From Microcaldota archaeon (GTDB taxonomy: Archaea > Micrarchaeota > Micrarchaeia > Micrarchaeales > Micrarchaeaceae): a stretch of 42,097 bases of DNA. Location of the stretch: NCBI GenBank assembly GCA_021790455.1, contig JAJYDY010000003.1, positions 1 to 42,097 of the forward strand, in the 5' to 3' direction. The notes beneath the pieces are model-generated. The model made no database searches. It worked only from the letters and a program-made list of their open reading frames with translations, and was not told the origin of the DNA. Shown one piece after another: positions 15,039 to 23,269 of the stretch. Made by a program: the position numbers and the translations under genes. The stretch's first letter is position 1, and the number at the start of each line of letters is the position of its first letter.

Positions 15039-16370
15039 CTACCTTATCTCTATCGATGAACCCTGATATTGGACCGATTGGTTTAGCCCATTATAACCAT
15101 AGATAAATGTCGCTATGTCGTAACTGAATGGCATTGTTGGTCTGCACGAATAGGATGTTGGAGAGCGCACTGGATAGAAGAGGCAATTGTTTGGCTGGAT
15201 TGATTTTGCACCAAGGAGTGTCTTTTCGTAATTTAGAAGATAGGCGAGCGTCTTTTGTATATAGTTCAATGTATCGCTCCCGACCCATGTATTGTTGTTT
15301 ATATTAAGGAGATTTACAAGAGATGCGTCGGTATTCGAATAGTTTTCATAATATGTATAATTAATCGCTGTGTCGTTCCCAGACTTATCAAGCACCGCGT
15401 AAATCAGATAGGGTGGAGGGAGGATCGACCCAGTATAAGTGCTATTGATATAGATACTGCCTGCTGGCGTGCTATTCTTAAAATACAAGTTTGCGCGCCT
15501 AGATTGACTTGTAAAGTTGGCTTCTAATGTATAACCAGCGTTTCCTAGGCTTATGGCAGCGCTATAAACATAGCTCTGCTCAGGTGTAAGAGTCCCTACT
15601 TTACTCGTTGTTTTGTTTTCTGCAAAGCAGTAATAGCGATCTTGACCATCCCACCAGAACCTATTGCAAGTGTTATCTGAAACTATAAATCCCCAGGTGT
15701 TGCTTCCACATTGCCACGGTTCCTTCTCCCTGCCACTAGCGTTATGGTATGCACAATGTGACCATGAGTACATCGATTCTACATTGTTCTGTTGCGCAAT
15801 CGGGAAGAATACGCTCTCATTCCTGTTGTTGATGGTGGCGATGAAGTTATTGCCCGCAGTCGTATTCCCTAAGGCGCTTTGCCGGAGCGCATAAGTATAA
15901 GCGTTCGCCGTTACATTCAAAATGGAGTTGCTGGCATTGCTGAAAGTGCCGATTATAGTAAATTTGAGTGGTCCTTCCTCCGTTGGCAGATAAGAAAAAG
16001 TGAGCGCACCTATTGAGGAGTAGGGGACCGCTATAAGTTCTGGCGGAAGAATTGAAACGTTCGGTATTGAGCTTATGCGAATGCGCTCTAAGTTATAAGA
16101 TTTAGGGTAGGCGACAACTACTTCCAAGCTCCCACTTTTGTTTATATAGCTCACATTAGAGACTACCGGAATGAGGCTTATATTGCCGGAATATCCTGTC
16201 GTTGTATTTGAACTGTGCGCATTGTACAAGGTCTGGTTATCTAGCGTTTCATACGCTGCGTTCTGCGCGCCCTGCAAATGCAGGTACTGGCTTAATACAA
16301 AAATGCTGAAAAGCGCCACTGCAGACAGTAACACTATGAACTCAAGGCTCGTTTGTAGTCGCATTGTCAT
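15039..16370 (-). CDS. Large pilin-like surface protein (possible adhesin) with class III signal
   Basis: The N-terminus MTMRLQTSLEFIVLLSAVALF contains the QxSxEF class III prepilin signature, cut before Q by an EppA/PibD-type peptidase not present in this window. The mature protein is much larger than a pilin (about 435 aa). It has a beta-rich, N-glycosylation-sequon-rich ectodomain (many NxS/T, such as NASNSILNVT and NYSNT) and an aromatic/Cys segment NTCNRFWWDGQDRYYCF. This size, combined with a pilin anchor, fits a tip adhesin. Its start overlaps the upstream pilin gene by 29 nt; a second in-frame ATG two codons later is possible. No known adhesion domain is recognised. Confidence 0.8.
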   Translation of the reverse strand: MTMRLQTSLEFIVLLSAVALFSIFVLSQYLHLQGAQNAAYETLDNQTLYNAHSSNTTTGYSGNISLIPVVSNVSYINKSGSLEVVVAYPKSYNLERIRISSIPNVSILPPELIAVPYSSIGALTFSYLPTEEGPLKFTIIGTFSNASNSILNVTANAYTYALRQSALGNTTAGNNFIATINNRNESVFFPIAQQNNVESMYSWSHCAYHNASGREKEPWQCGSNTWGFIVSDNTCNRFWWDGQDRYYCFAENKTTSKVGTLTPEQSYVYSAAISLGNAGYTLEANFTSQSRRANLYFKNSTPAGSIYINSTYTGSILPPPYLIYAVLDKSGNDTAINYTYYENYSNTDASLVNLLNINNNTWVGSDTLNYIQKTLAYLLNYEKTLLGAKSIQPNNCLFYPVRSPTSYSCRPTMPFSYDIATFIYGYNGLNQSVQYQGSSIEIR

Positions 16371-16728
16371 CCACCATTAAATAGTATTGATCTCCCGCTA
16401 TAGTCACAATTCTTTTTATTTCATAATCGTCTGTTTGAATTCCGTTTGCAGAAGAAAATTTGGATAGGGAATACCTATCACCAAAATAACCTTTCAGTAC
16501 CTGCATTGCTAATGAGAGCGTCATGCCTGGTGACTCGATTATTGATATTGCATGCTGGACTTGCGCTTCTGAAGACAACATTGAACTTACGCTTATCCCC
16601 TGAGCAATCGAAGTGCCGCTTGCTATAGAAAGCTTCACGATGAATAAGGCGAAGAAGGCGGAGAATAGAGTAATTGCAATCAGAATTTCCAGGCTTAGAA
16701 CCATACCCTTTACTGATCTCGACTTCAT
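16342..16728 (-). CDS. Pilin-like protein with class III-type signal
   Basis: The 128-residue protein starts MKSRSVKGMVLSLEILIAIT, where KG-MVLSLEILI resembles the class III cleavage context (basic-Gly, then x-x-S-x-E and a long hydrophobic helix). The rest is a small soluble domain (ISIIESPGMTLSLAMQVLKGYFGDRYS) ending in YYLMVDDNATTNEP. It overlaps both neighbours (4 nt upstream, 29 nt downstream). A structural or minor pilin role is inferred. Confidence 0.75.
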   Translation of the reverse strand: MKSRSVKGMVLSLEILIAITLFSAFFALFIVKLSIASGTSIAQGISVSSMLSSEAQVQHAISIIESPGMTLSLAMQVLKGYFGDRYSLSKFSSANGIQTDDYEIKRIVTIAGDQYYLMVDDNATTNEP

Positions 16729-16925
16729 ACTATCACTCTAAGATTCCCGCTTTGCGGAAATGTGCTGTTTAAAATCAACGAAGACCTAGAAATCGAATTG
16801 GACAATATCCTAGATTCGCCGGATAAATGGGCTTCGTAGGCCATGCTGATAGAGAGCACAAGAAGGGAAAATGCCACAGCTACCGCAAGCACTATAAGGA
16901 ACTCAAAAAGAATCTGCGCCATCAT
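16725..16925 (-). CDS. Very small pilin-like protein
   Basis: Only 66 residues: MMAQILFEFLIVLAVAVAFSL, again Q-x-x-x-E-F before a hydrophobic helix, then a 35-residue tail with Ser-rich SRILSNSISRSSLILNST. It looks almost like a bare pilin stalk helix. It overlaps the preceding and following genes by 4 nt each (ATGA type). It could be a minor pilin that primes assembly. Confidence 0.68.
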   Translation of the reverse strand: MMAQILFEFLIVLAVAVAFSLLVLSISMAYEAHLSGESRILSNSISRSSLILNSTFPQSGNLRVIV

Positions 16926-17308
16926 GGGTTAGCACCTGAAAACTCAACAAGAAAGGTTTGGTTCGGATAGCGCAACATTTGGATTTCAGCAATCTCCCCG
17001 CTATAAGCGCAAGCATGGCTTTGGTTAATGCTGACATTGCTGTTAAAATAGTAGCTGGCGTTTGAGAACTCTACACTCTCAGCGCCAAACCTTGAATCGC
17101 AGACTGCTGATGGGATATAGGCAGTGAAGCTTGCTTTCTGGTAGCCCATGTTTGCATTTATCGATGCTACCATTTCTTCCAATGAGGCTTTTCCACCAAT
17201 GCTTGATGCAATGGCGTTTCCCTTTATGTAGAGGGAGAGCACGATGACTAAAGACGCGGCTGATACTGCGGTGTAAATCAGGAACTCTAGTGAAACCTGT
17301 GCCTTCAT
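16922..17308 (-). CDS. Pilin-like protein, QVSLEF class III signal
   Basis: The N-terminus MKAQVSLEFLIYTAVSAASLV is a textbook class III archaeal prepilin signal (QxSxEF). The 128-residue protein has a mixed ectodomain with two Cys (SAVCDSRFGAE; SHACAYSGEI) that may pair, and Asn/Ser sequons (FSNASYYFNSNVSINQS). It sits between the small pilin genes in the same operon. Confidence 0.82.
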   Translation of the reverse strand: MKAQVSLEFLIYTAVSAASLVIVLSLYIKGNAIASSIGGKASLEEMVASINANMGYQKASFTAYIPSAVCDSRFGAESVEFSNASYYFNSNVSINQSHACAYSGEIAEIQMLRYPNQTFLVEFSGANP

Positions 17309-17315
17309 GAAATCA

Positions 17316-17555
17316 CTATTTTACGCTGCTGCTCAAGTTTGCAAGCTCATTTGCCAGCTGAGACCCTATGCTCTGATTCCCTCCTCCGAAAGAGTGCAGG
17401 GCGGTTCCCTTAAGCTGCATTATCATTGCTAGAGCTATGACTATGATTATGCTCACCGCTGAGAGCATCATTATGTACTCCAGCGATCCTTGCCCCCTCT
17501 TGGACTTTATGGGCACGAGCAATGTCCTTGACCAGTTTATGATTATGTCTATCAT
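17316..17555 (-). CDS. Major pilin candidate (QGSLEY class III signal)
   Basis: The 79-residue protein has a 19-residue leader ending IKSKRG, followed by QGSLEYIMMLSAVSIIIVI. KRG-QGSLEY is the exact archaeal class III signal (DUF361/EppA substrate), with cleavage between Gly and Gln. The mature chain is about 60 residues, mostly one hydrophobic helix plus a short Gly/Ser/Asn tail (FGGGNQSIGSQ). Small, simple and first among the pilins after the secretion machinery, it is the best candidate for the filament subunit. It starts directly after the platform-protein stop, with the GGTGG of that gene's end serving as ribosome site. Confidence 0.85.
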   Translation of the reverse strand: MIDIIINWSRTLLVPIKSKRGQGSLEYIMMLSAVSIIIVIALAMIMQLKGTALHSFGGGNQSIGSQLANELANLSSSVK

Positions 17556-18353
17556 CTATCCACCTATAAGTGTAAACGCGAGATTCGAAGTTAAAGTGAA
17601 AAGAAAAAGACCAACAGCGGTAAATAGAGAGACTGTTGTCAAGATGTGCTTGGTGCTGTGCGTCTTACCAAAAACAGAATTAGAGTAGTTAATTATGACG
17701 AGATAACCTATGAATACTACAAAGAGGCTCATCACGCCAGCATTCTTGATCTGGGTGCTTAAGGTATTTGTAAACCTTATTATGTCAAGACTTATTCCTG
17801 CGAATATGGGAAAGAATACCGCCCCACCCATCTGGTTTATAGTAATTACATTTTCCATAGCGCCCAGAGTCTTCAGCCTATAGCTGTCTCTCTCCTTTGC
17901 ATTCTCCCTTACCGCGATGAGTGCAGGCTCTATGTCGCTGCCGGTTTCTAGCCCAACATCTACTACGTCAATCAATTCATTCAGATAAACTGAACCGTGG
18001 ATTTTCAATCCGGAGAAGGCGGATTCAGTCGGCATCCCGTCCCTTAACTTGGCGATGGCCTCTTTGAGAGTATTTGAAAAAATATAACTGCCGTTTGAGG
18101 TTGTCTCCAGAGCTGAAATGAGATTCTTTGATTTTGAATATTCGCTTATTAGGACATCAAGGAAGTTTATAGTATCCGAATCTATCCGACTAACGCTTTT
18201 CCCGGTCGCCAGCCTCTTTTTAAAAATAATAATGCCAAATCCAAGCGCGATTATGGAGATTGTAAAGTATCCAAAGATCGAAAACGCGGCACTTAGAATA
18301 AATAAAATGCTGCAAAAGAGGTTCCACCGCCATATTTCACTAATCTTCCTCAT
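17556..18353 (-). CDS. Type II/IV secretion platform protein (T2SSF/TadC-like), second of two
   Basis: The 265-residue integral membrane protein has a T2SSF-type soluble domain (FLDVLISEYSKSKNLISALE...; LNELIDVVDVGLETGSDIEPAL) between membrane segments: two near residues 12-45 and further ones near the C-terminus (VMSLFVVFIGYLVII; LFTAVGLFLFTL). It would form the inner-membrane base that couples the ATPase to pilus assembly. It starts within the preceding platform gene (14-nt overlap). Each platform gene here holds one F-type module, whereas many archaeal FlaJ/TadC-like proteins carry two in one chain. Confidence 0.82.
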   Translation of the reverse strand: MRKISEIWRWNLFCSILFILSAAFSIFGYFTISIIALGFGIIIFKKRLATGKSVSRIDSDTINFLDVLISEYSKSKNLISALETTSNGSYIFSNTLKEAIAKLRDGMPTESAFSGLKIHGSVYLNELIDVVDVGLETGSDIEPALIAVRENAKERDSYRLKTLGAMENVITINQMGGAVFFPIFAGISLDIIRFTNTLSTQIKNAGVMSLFVVFIGYLVIINYSNSVFGKTHSTKHILTTVSLFTAVGLFLFTLTSNLAFTLIGG

Positions 18354-19062
18354 TTAATCTCATCCTTATAATGCTAGAAGCCCCTGGCAGCACAGACAGG
18401 AGCACAGTTGAAAAAAGCAGAAATTGCGATTCTGAATAAGAGAGGATAGAGTAGCCTACAAAGGCAAAAACAGCAAGAGAGGGGAGTATGGTGCTGAATA
18501 CCATGCTTATTATGAGGTATCTCTGATTGGATCCTATCGCGCGCTCCCTCTTTATCAGAAAGTCCCTTGAAAGCCTGCTATGCGCGGTCTTAAGCGGATT
18601 CAGGATATTTCCAGTCTTTGAGTACTCGTATCCGACGGGCGTTAGGATATCGCTAACCTCACTGCTAAGGCTTTTCTCTGAGCAAATTGCACTGCCAAAG
18701 TCTTGACCAAAACACATCCGCTCCTTCAATCTTAGAAACACTTTAGAGATAGTGGTATTCCCATTACCCCTGCATGCCACTTCATTCATCCCTGAAAACA
18801 AGGGCATCCTACTGTCCTTCATTCTGCTGCCTAAAAGGCCTATGGCGCTTGACAGCTCTTTTATTTCTGCGTCCTTCTTTCGCTTCCTCGCCATCAAATT
18901 GTAGTAAGTGCCCACAAAAAGAGAAACAGAAATTATGATTGGCGCTGCAAAAAGCGCATTGTATCCGTTCGCTATGATTATGGTGGAAATAGCGATTGCA
19001 GGCGGCACAATCACTGAAAGTAGAAACTCCCTTGATACTACAGGCATCTCAGTTAACCTCAT
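18340..19062 (-). CDS. Type II/IV secretion platform protein (TadB/TadC-like), first of two
   Basis: The 240-residue protein has two N-terminal membrane segments (EFLLSVIVPPAIAISTIII; ALFAAPIIISVSLFVGTYY), a soluble helical domain (KDAEIKELSSAIGLLGSRM...; GYEYSKTGNILNPLKTAHSRL) and two C-terminal segments. This is the plan of TadB/TadC halves. It overlaps the ATPase stop by 14 nt and the next platform gene by 14 nt, so stoichiometric coupled translation is likely. Confidence 0.8.
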   Translation of the reverse strand: MRLTEMPVVSREFLLSVIVPPAIAISTIIIANGYNALFAAPIIISVSLFVGTYYNLMARKRKKDAEIKELSSAIGLLGSRMKDSRMPLFSGMNEVACRGNGNTTISKVFLRLKERMCFGQDFGSAICSEKSLSSEVSDILTPVGYEYSKTGNILNPLKTAHSRLSRDFLIKRERAIGSNQRYLIISMVFSTILPSLAVFAFVGYSILSYSESQFLLFSTVLLSVLPGASSIIRMRLNEED

Positions 19063-20599
19063 TGTATGCTGCTATATATTCATAGCTCGCCTTTCCAGAA
19101 TTTTTAGGAAGGCTCATCGAGCTCAGGAAGCGTGCGCGCCTTTTAAGTTCTTTTAGCGTTTCGGCTGCGGTCTCTCCGCTATATTCGGAAAACGCCTTTA
19201 TGACCTTCGAGGTTTTCAACGCCTCCTCATCGAAAACGCCATTTTTCATAATAGTATTAAGCTTTACGCCAAACGCGTCCTGCAGGCATGCATCAGTCTC
19301 CACTTCTCCCCTACTATGCCAATTGTATTCCACAATGCTCTCAAGATAGCGGCTCCCACCCGCATTCTGCATCATGAAAAGAGATAGATCGAGCATATTG
19401 AGTGCGTTTTGCTCCACCAGCATCGGAGCTGACACCAACCTGTTGATTATTGATATGCCATTGCTGCTGGTGTGCATCGTTGTCATAAATGGAATGCCGA
19501 GGTTTGCCCCTGAGAACGCCTCTTTTGCCTCGCTCCCCCTTATCTCACCTATTATCAATCGTTCCGGTCTCATGTGGAGTGCATTTACTATCTGGTCCCT
19601 TAAACCAATGGCGCCGCTTCTTGATGAACCCTGGAGTGGGATGACATTGATGAAATTAGGAAAGAACTTTAGTTCGTTGACGTCCTCCTCAATGGTGATA
19701 ATGCGCTGCCTTCTTCCGACAAGGGCATTGATTGCTAGAAGGAGCGAGGTCTTCCCGGACGCAGGTGCACCAGAGATGATCATATTCTTTTTCGACTCTA
19801 TTGCGAACCAAAGATAAGCAAGCGCAATTGGAGGAATAGCCTTTGTCTCTATCAGCCTTCTTATATCGATTCCCTTTCCCGTGTTTAGCCTGATTGATGC
19901 TGCAGCTCCTTTTACCGAATATGGCTTGAGCTGCGCGTGAACCCTGGATCCATCAGCCAATTGCGCATCTATTATGGGAAATGTTGAATTGAGTTCCTTT
20001 TCCGCCGCTGATATCAGCCTGTTTACCACGAGCCTAAAGCTGTTTTCACTGTTGAACTTTAGATTTGTAATGCATCTTCCGTACTTGGTATGGAAGACGG
20101 ATATGTTCGAGTCGGGAGAATTAATCTCTATTTCCTCTATGTTTGACGCGTCCTCAAGCAATATGCTAATTGGTCCATGACCTATTATGTCATGCGCAAC
20201 AAGATATGCGATTACATCCTTCCGCTCGTTCGTCTTAAAGTCCCTTAAGCTTTCCAGGCAGAGATCTAACGTTTTCCCTATCAGATTCTGATTTCCCTCC
20301 TGGGCCTGTAAACCGACAAGGTTGTTTATCACTTTCGCCTTTACCTTTCGTGCAATAGCTGCATCATTGCCGTTAAGATTCATAGCCAAGATTGAGTAAA
20401 GCGTCGTTCTCCCCTTAGTGCCTATTGCCCTGTGCAGGCCTTCGTCGGCATTGAGCACCTTGTCCGGGTAATCGTATGTGACGGAAAAGGTGAGGTCTGC
20501 AGTCTCGACAGGAGCCGCCTTCTCTTGGCCTGTATCTTGCTCTTTTATGCGGCTTTGCCGTGAAAAACTGCCAAAATTAAATAACACTCCGCCCACCAT
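19049..20599 (-). CDS. Type IV pilus assembly ATPase (TadA/VirB11/FlaI-like)
   Basis: This hexameric secretion ATPase would power pilin extraction and filament assembly. Motifs seen: Walker A GAPASGKT (residues 277-284), Asp box IEEDVNELKF (303-312), Walker B RLIIGEIRG (347-355) and His box TTMHTSSN (373-380). An N-terminal domain of about 150 residues precedes, containing IGHGPISILLED and IEEIEINSPD typical of this family. The length of 516 aa is normal. It is the first gene of the minus-strand pilus operon, divergent from a winged-helix regulator, with a 20-bp palindrome in between. Confidence 0.93.
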   Translation of the reverse strand: MVGGVLFNFGSFSRQSRIKEQDTGQEKAAPVETADLTFSVTYDYPDKVLNADEGLHRAIGTKGRTTLYSILAMNLNGNDAAIARKVKAKVINNLVGLQAQEGNQNLIGKTLDLCLESLRDFKTNERKDVIAYLVAHDIIGHGPISILLEDASNIEEIEINSPDSNISVFHTKYGRCITNLKFNSENSFRLVVNRLISAAEKELNSTFPIIDAQLADGSRVHAQLKPYSVKGAAASIRLNTGKGIDIRRLIETKAIPPIALAYLWFAIESKKNMIISGAPASGKTSLLLAINALVGRRQRIITIEEDVNELKFFPNFINVIPLQGSSRSGAIGLRDQIVNALHMRPERLIIGEIRGSEAKEAFSGANLGIPFMTTMHTSSNGISIINRLVSAPMLVEQNALNMLDLSLFMMQNAGGSRYLESIVEYNWHSRGEVETDACLQDAFGVKLNTIMKNGVFDEEALKTSKVIKAFSEYSGETAAETLKELKRRARFLSSMSLPKNSGKASYEYIAAYNEVN

Positions 20600-20626
20600 G
20601 GAATAGCTATTTACTTAACTACAAGT

Positions 20627-20646
20627 TATTTTACTCAAGTAAAATA
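20627..20646. promoter_or_regulatory. Perfect 9-2-9 palindrome between the pilus operon and the winged-helix regulator
   Basis: TATTTTACT-CA-AGTAAAATA has perfect 9-bp inverted arms. It is 28 nt upstream of the ATPase start and 85 nt before the regulator start, overlaps TATA-like sequence (TATATATATTTTAC on the minus strand), and is the natural operator for the adjacent regulator. The function is inferred. Confidence 0.45.
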
Positions 20647-20701
20647 TATATACCTTTGTCTAAATGGGAAATCAACTCCAACTTTGTGTCCTTTGCTAAT
20701 A

Positions 20702-20709
20702 TTTATAAA
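20702..20709 (+). promoter_or_regulatory. TATA box of the winged-helix regulator
   Basis: TTTATAAA is centred 27 nt before the ATG at 20732, predicting a leaderless transcript and supporting that start over the ORF-track ATG at 20684. Confidence 0.5.
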
Positions 20710-20731
20710 CCTTTATATGCAATATACAACC

Positions 20732-21064
20732 ATGGTGGATAAGGAAAAAGCTAAAGATGAGATTTGGCTTCTTAGGAAGGCGCTCAGCAGACCAAACTAC
20801 GCCGTGATGCTGCTATTGCTGCAGAAGTCTCCGCGCACCACAAGGGAGCTCTACTCGATCCTTGAGAAGAAGTTCACGCGAAAGACGCTTATAATAACGC
20901 TCAGGGAGCTCTCTCTCGACCTGAATATAATACAGCCTACGCACATAAGGACGGAGAAGGGATATGGGCTCGGATACAGGCTGAATCCAAAGATAAAGCC
21001 AGTGATAAAAGGAGTTCAGAAGTTCGCAAAGATCCTTGACGGCATAAGGAACGTATCTAAGTAG
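20732..21064 (+). CDS. Winged helix-turn-helix transcriptional regulator
   Basis: The track starts at 20684, but MVDKEKAKDEIWLLRKAL at 20732 follows a TATA box at leaderless distance, so I use it (110 aa). The core is a wHTH: PNYAVMLLLLQKSPRTTRELYSILEKKFTRKTLIITLRELSLDLN, with the recognition helix around FTRKTLIITLREL, and a wing ending GYGLGYRLNPKIKPVI. It resembles the archaeal PadR/HxlR/ArsR-type single-domain regulators; I cannot choose among them. Position opposite the pilus ATPase, with a palindrome between, suggests it controls pilus expression and possibly its own. Confidence 0.8.
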   Translation: MVDKEKAKDEIWLLRKALSRPNYAVMLLLLQKSPRTTRELYSILEKKFTRKTLIITLRELSLDLNIIQPTHIRTEKGYGLGYRLNPKIKPVIKGVQKFAKILDGIRNVSK

Positions 21065-21089
21065 TGCAAGCGCAACGCAATCTTTATTG

Positions 21090-22859
21090 CTACTTTTCGC
21101 TATCTTTGCCGAGGCTTACGCGCTTCTGCTGCCTGTACATCTCTACGACCTCCTTTGATGTAGTGGCCTCCTCAACACTCTTGTCCTTCCTGATTGCGCC
21201 TTGCTCGCCGACCAGCCTTGGGAACCTGAGAGCGTATCCTACGCCGCCGTCCCTTCCGCAGGTGTGCATCGGCGACTTCGTTATCTCATCTGCCCTTATC
21301 GTGACAACATATCTTGGAGTGACCCAGAAGTCAGGCTCCACGAGCGAATCCACGCGTGCCGGCTTGAGTTTGGATTTTATCCTGCCAAGGGTGCTCTCGA
21401 GTTCCACCATCTGCTTCTCAGTAAAGCCGCTGCCAATCCTTGAAACGGTCTCGAAAAGGTCCCTCTTGTCGTTGTAGGTCGCGCAGAGAAGCCCTCCGAA
21501 GCCAAACTCCCTTCTCATGCCCCTGCCGAGGTAGTAGCCTACTATCACGAGATCGACAGTATCGGAGAGCTCTCCCCTGTAGCTCCTCTTGAGCTTTATC
21601 CACGAGAACTTCCTCGCACCAGCCACGTATGTGGAATTGAGATCCTTTGCAATTATCCCCTCAAGGCCGGCCGCTATAGAGCTCTGGAAGTAGTCCTCAA
21701 GCTCCTTGGGCGTCTTCGCTATTATCGAGCCGGCTGTGACGATTGTCTTTCCGTTCTTCAGCAGCGCATCGAGTTCCTCCCTTCTCTTGTGGTACGGCTC
21801 GCTCATCAAATCCTTCCCGTTCAGGTACATGACGTCGAACGCGAAAAGCTTCAGTGGCATCTCCTCTATCTTCTTCTCAAGACCATGCTTCCTCTTCCTC
21901 TGGATAGTGGCCTGGAAAGGGAGGAACTCGTTTGTGGCTTCGTTGTATGCGAGCGCCTCGCCGTCGAGTATTGCGCTGTCGGCATGAATCTCCTTCTGTA
22001 CGGCCTCTACGAGATCAGGGTACATAGAGGTGGTGTCCTCAAGCCGGCGGGAGAAAAGCTTGACCTTGTCCCCCTTCTTGTGCACCTGAACCCTGAAGCC
22101 ATCATACTTCTGGTCGACCTCGGCCTTGCCCCCCATCTTCTCCAGTATCTCCTCTGCGGTGGGCAGCCTCTCCGCAAGCTCCGGGCGGATCGGCTTGAAC
22201 AGCGTCAGGCCGAAGCCCTTAATGGCCTTCTCCCCTTCTATTGCGGCTTCCGCTATCACGCCAAGGTCGCTGTTGAGATTGTAGGCAATCTCAAGCTCTG
22301 GCTTCAGGCTCCTGTCGCCCTTCGCGACTATGGAGAGAGCCTCCAGGATCGTTGAGTCGCCTACCCCAAGCCTCAACTCATCGAGCGGATACTTGACTAT
22401 GTACTTCGCCTCAATAGGGGTGGATGCGGTGATGAGACTGGAGAGCAGCTTTATCTTCGTGTCCTTGCTGCCCGAACCAGAGGTCGCAGCTATCCTGCGC
22501 ATAGTGTCGTAAACCTCGTTGACCGTGAACTCCTTTGATGAGATTCGCTTGAGCTTTGACTTCTCCTTTATGTTCTGCGCAGCTATGCCCATGTCCCCGG
22601 TCTTCTTGTATTCCCTCTCCACCTCTTCCTTGGTGAAGCCGGTGGATATGGCTATCGCATCCTCCACTGTCTTCTCGGCCATGCCGAACTCCACGCCCTC
22701 AGATGGAGGCGCGAGGATCCCCTGGGTTATGTAGACAACGTGTGCTATCTCATCGTGCTTTGCTTTCTTGAGCAGCTCTGACATTATGTCCATCATCGCG
22801 AGCCGCGATGACACGGCCTCGAGTTTCTCGTAGTAGCCCGCAAGCTCCTTGAACAGCAT
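21090..22859 (-). CDS. lig: ATP-dependent DNA ligase
   Basis: This enzyme seals nicks, joining Okazaki fragments and repair patches. It has the archaeal/eukaryotic-I arrangement: an N-terminal DNA-binding helical domain (to about residue 220), the adenylation domain with motif I DQKYDGFRVQ (lysine about residue 251), motif III LFSRRLEDTT, IIIa FAFDVMYL, IV EGIIAKD and V SWIKLKRSY, then the OB-fold domain up to the C-terminus (PRLVGEQGAIRKDKS). The length (589 aa) is standard. The track start at 22865 is a GTG two codons earlier; I use the ATG at 22859. It converges on the regulator gene and stands alone. Confidence 0.96.
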   Translation of the reverse strand: MLFKELAGYYEKLEAVSSRLAMMDIMSELLKKAKHDEIAHVVYITQGILAPPSEGVEFGMAEKTVEDAIAISTGFTKEEVEREYKKTGDMGIAAQNIKEKSKLKRISSKEFTVNEVYDTMRRIAATSGSGSKDTKIKLLSSLITASTPIEAKYIVKYPLDELRLGVGDSTILEALSIVAKGDRSLKPELEIAYNLNSDLGVIAEAAIEGEKAIKGFGLTLFKPIRPELAERLPTAEEILEKMGGKAEVDQKYDGFRVQVHKKGDKVKLFSRRLEDTTSMYPDLVEAVQKEIHADSAILDGEALAYNEATNEFLPFQATIQRKRKHGLEKKIEEMPLKLFAFDVMYLNGKDLMSEPYHKRREELDALLKNGKTIVTAGSIIAKTPKELEDYFQSSIAAGLEGIIAKDLNSTYVAGARKFSWIKLKRSYRGELSDTVDLVIVGYYLGRGMRREFGFGGLLCATYNDKRDLFETVSRIGSGFTEKQMVELESTLGRIKSKLKPARVDSLVEPDFWVTPRYVVTIRADEITKSPMHTCGRDGGVGYALRFPRLVGEQGAIRKDKSVEEATTSKEVVEMYRQQKRVSLGKDSEK

Positions 22860-22914
22860 AAGCACACCGAAGCAATAGGATTATGGAAGCTAGAACTAAA
22901 AAGATGACTAACGC

Positions 22915-23214
22915 TTACGAGCGCTGTGTGCCCCTGAGCAGCGAAGCGGGATTGACAGGGCTGCTGTGCTGCAGGCGCAGAAGCACCGAATAGTAGGCTG
23001 CGTCCACGCTGCTTATCATTGCACCGCCAGCTGTGAGGGAAGCGAAATCCGTCTTGTGCACCGCATCCAGCGCGAGAGTGGCTGTAGCGAGGGCTATGGC
23101 CATGCCTGTCGCTAGCCCCCTGAGCGTCCTAGAAAGCGCCATATTCCGCTCAGCGCGCGTCACCTGCTGTGTCACCGGAGTTTCCGGCAGCCTGTATGCA
23201 AACTTCTCTGCCAT
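22915..23214 (-). CDS. Small single-spanning membrane protein of unknown function
   Basis: I do not recognise this 99-residue protein. After a hydrophilic N-terminus (MAEKFAYRLPETPVTQQ) it has one hydrophobic helix, GLATGMAIALATATLALDAV, at about residues 33-52, then a second, weaker hydrophobic stretch (FASLTAGGAMISSVDAAYYSV). Start support: a TATA-like CTTAAATATC about 30 nt upstream on the minus strand. Its neighbours are the DNA ligase and the beta-helix protein, which say nothing clear. Confidence 0.6.
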   Translation of the reverse strand: MAEKFAYRLPETPVTQQVTRAERNMALSRTLRGLATGMAIALATATLALDAVHKTDFASLTAGGAMISSVDAAYYSVLLRLQHSSPVNPASLLRGTQRS

Positions 23215-23240
23215 CTAATCACAAATGGGTCTGTCTTCCA

Positions 23241-23250
23241 GATATTTAAG
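23241..23250 (-). promoter_or_regulatory. TATA box of the small membrane protein gene
   Basis: CTTAAATATC on the minus strand is centred 31 nt before the ATG at 23214. Confidence 0.4.
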
Positions 23251-23269
23251 GCTGGCGGTGTTGTTCAGC

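Noticed and set aside
21789-22355. 188-aa plus-strand ORF inside DNA ligase
   Set aside because: Opposite the ligase adenylation domain; no independent signals.
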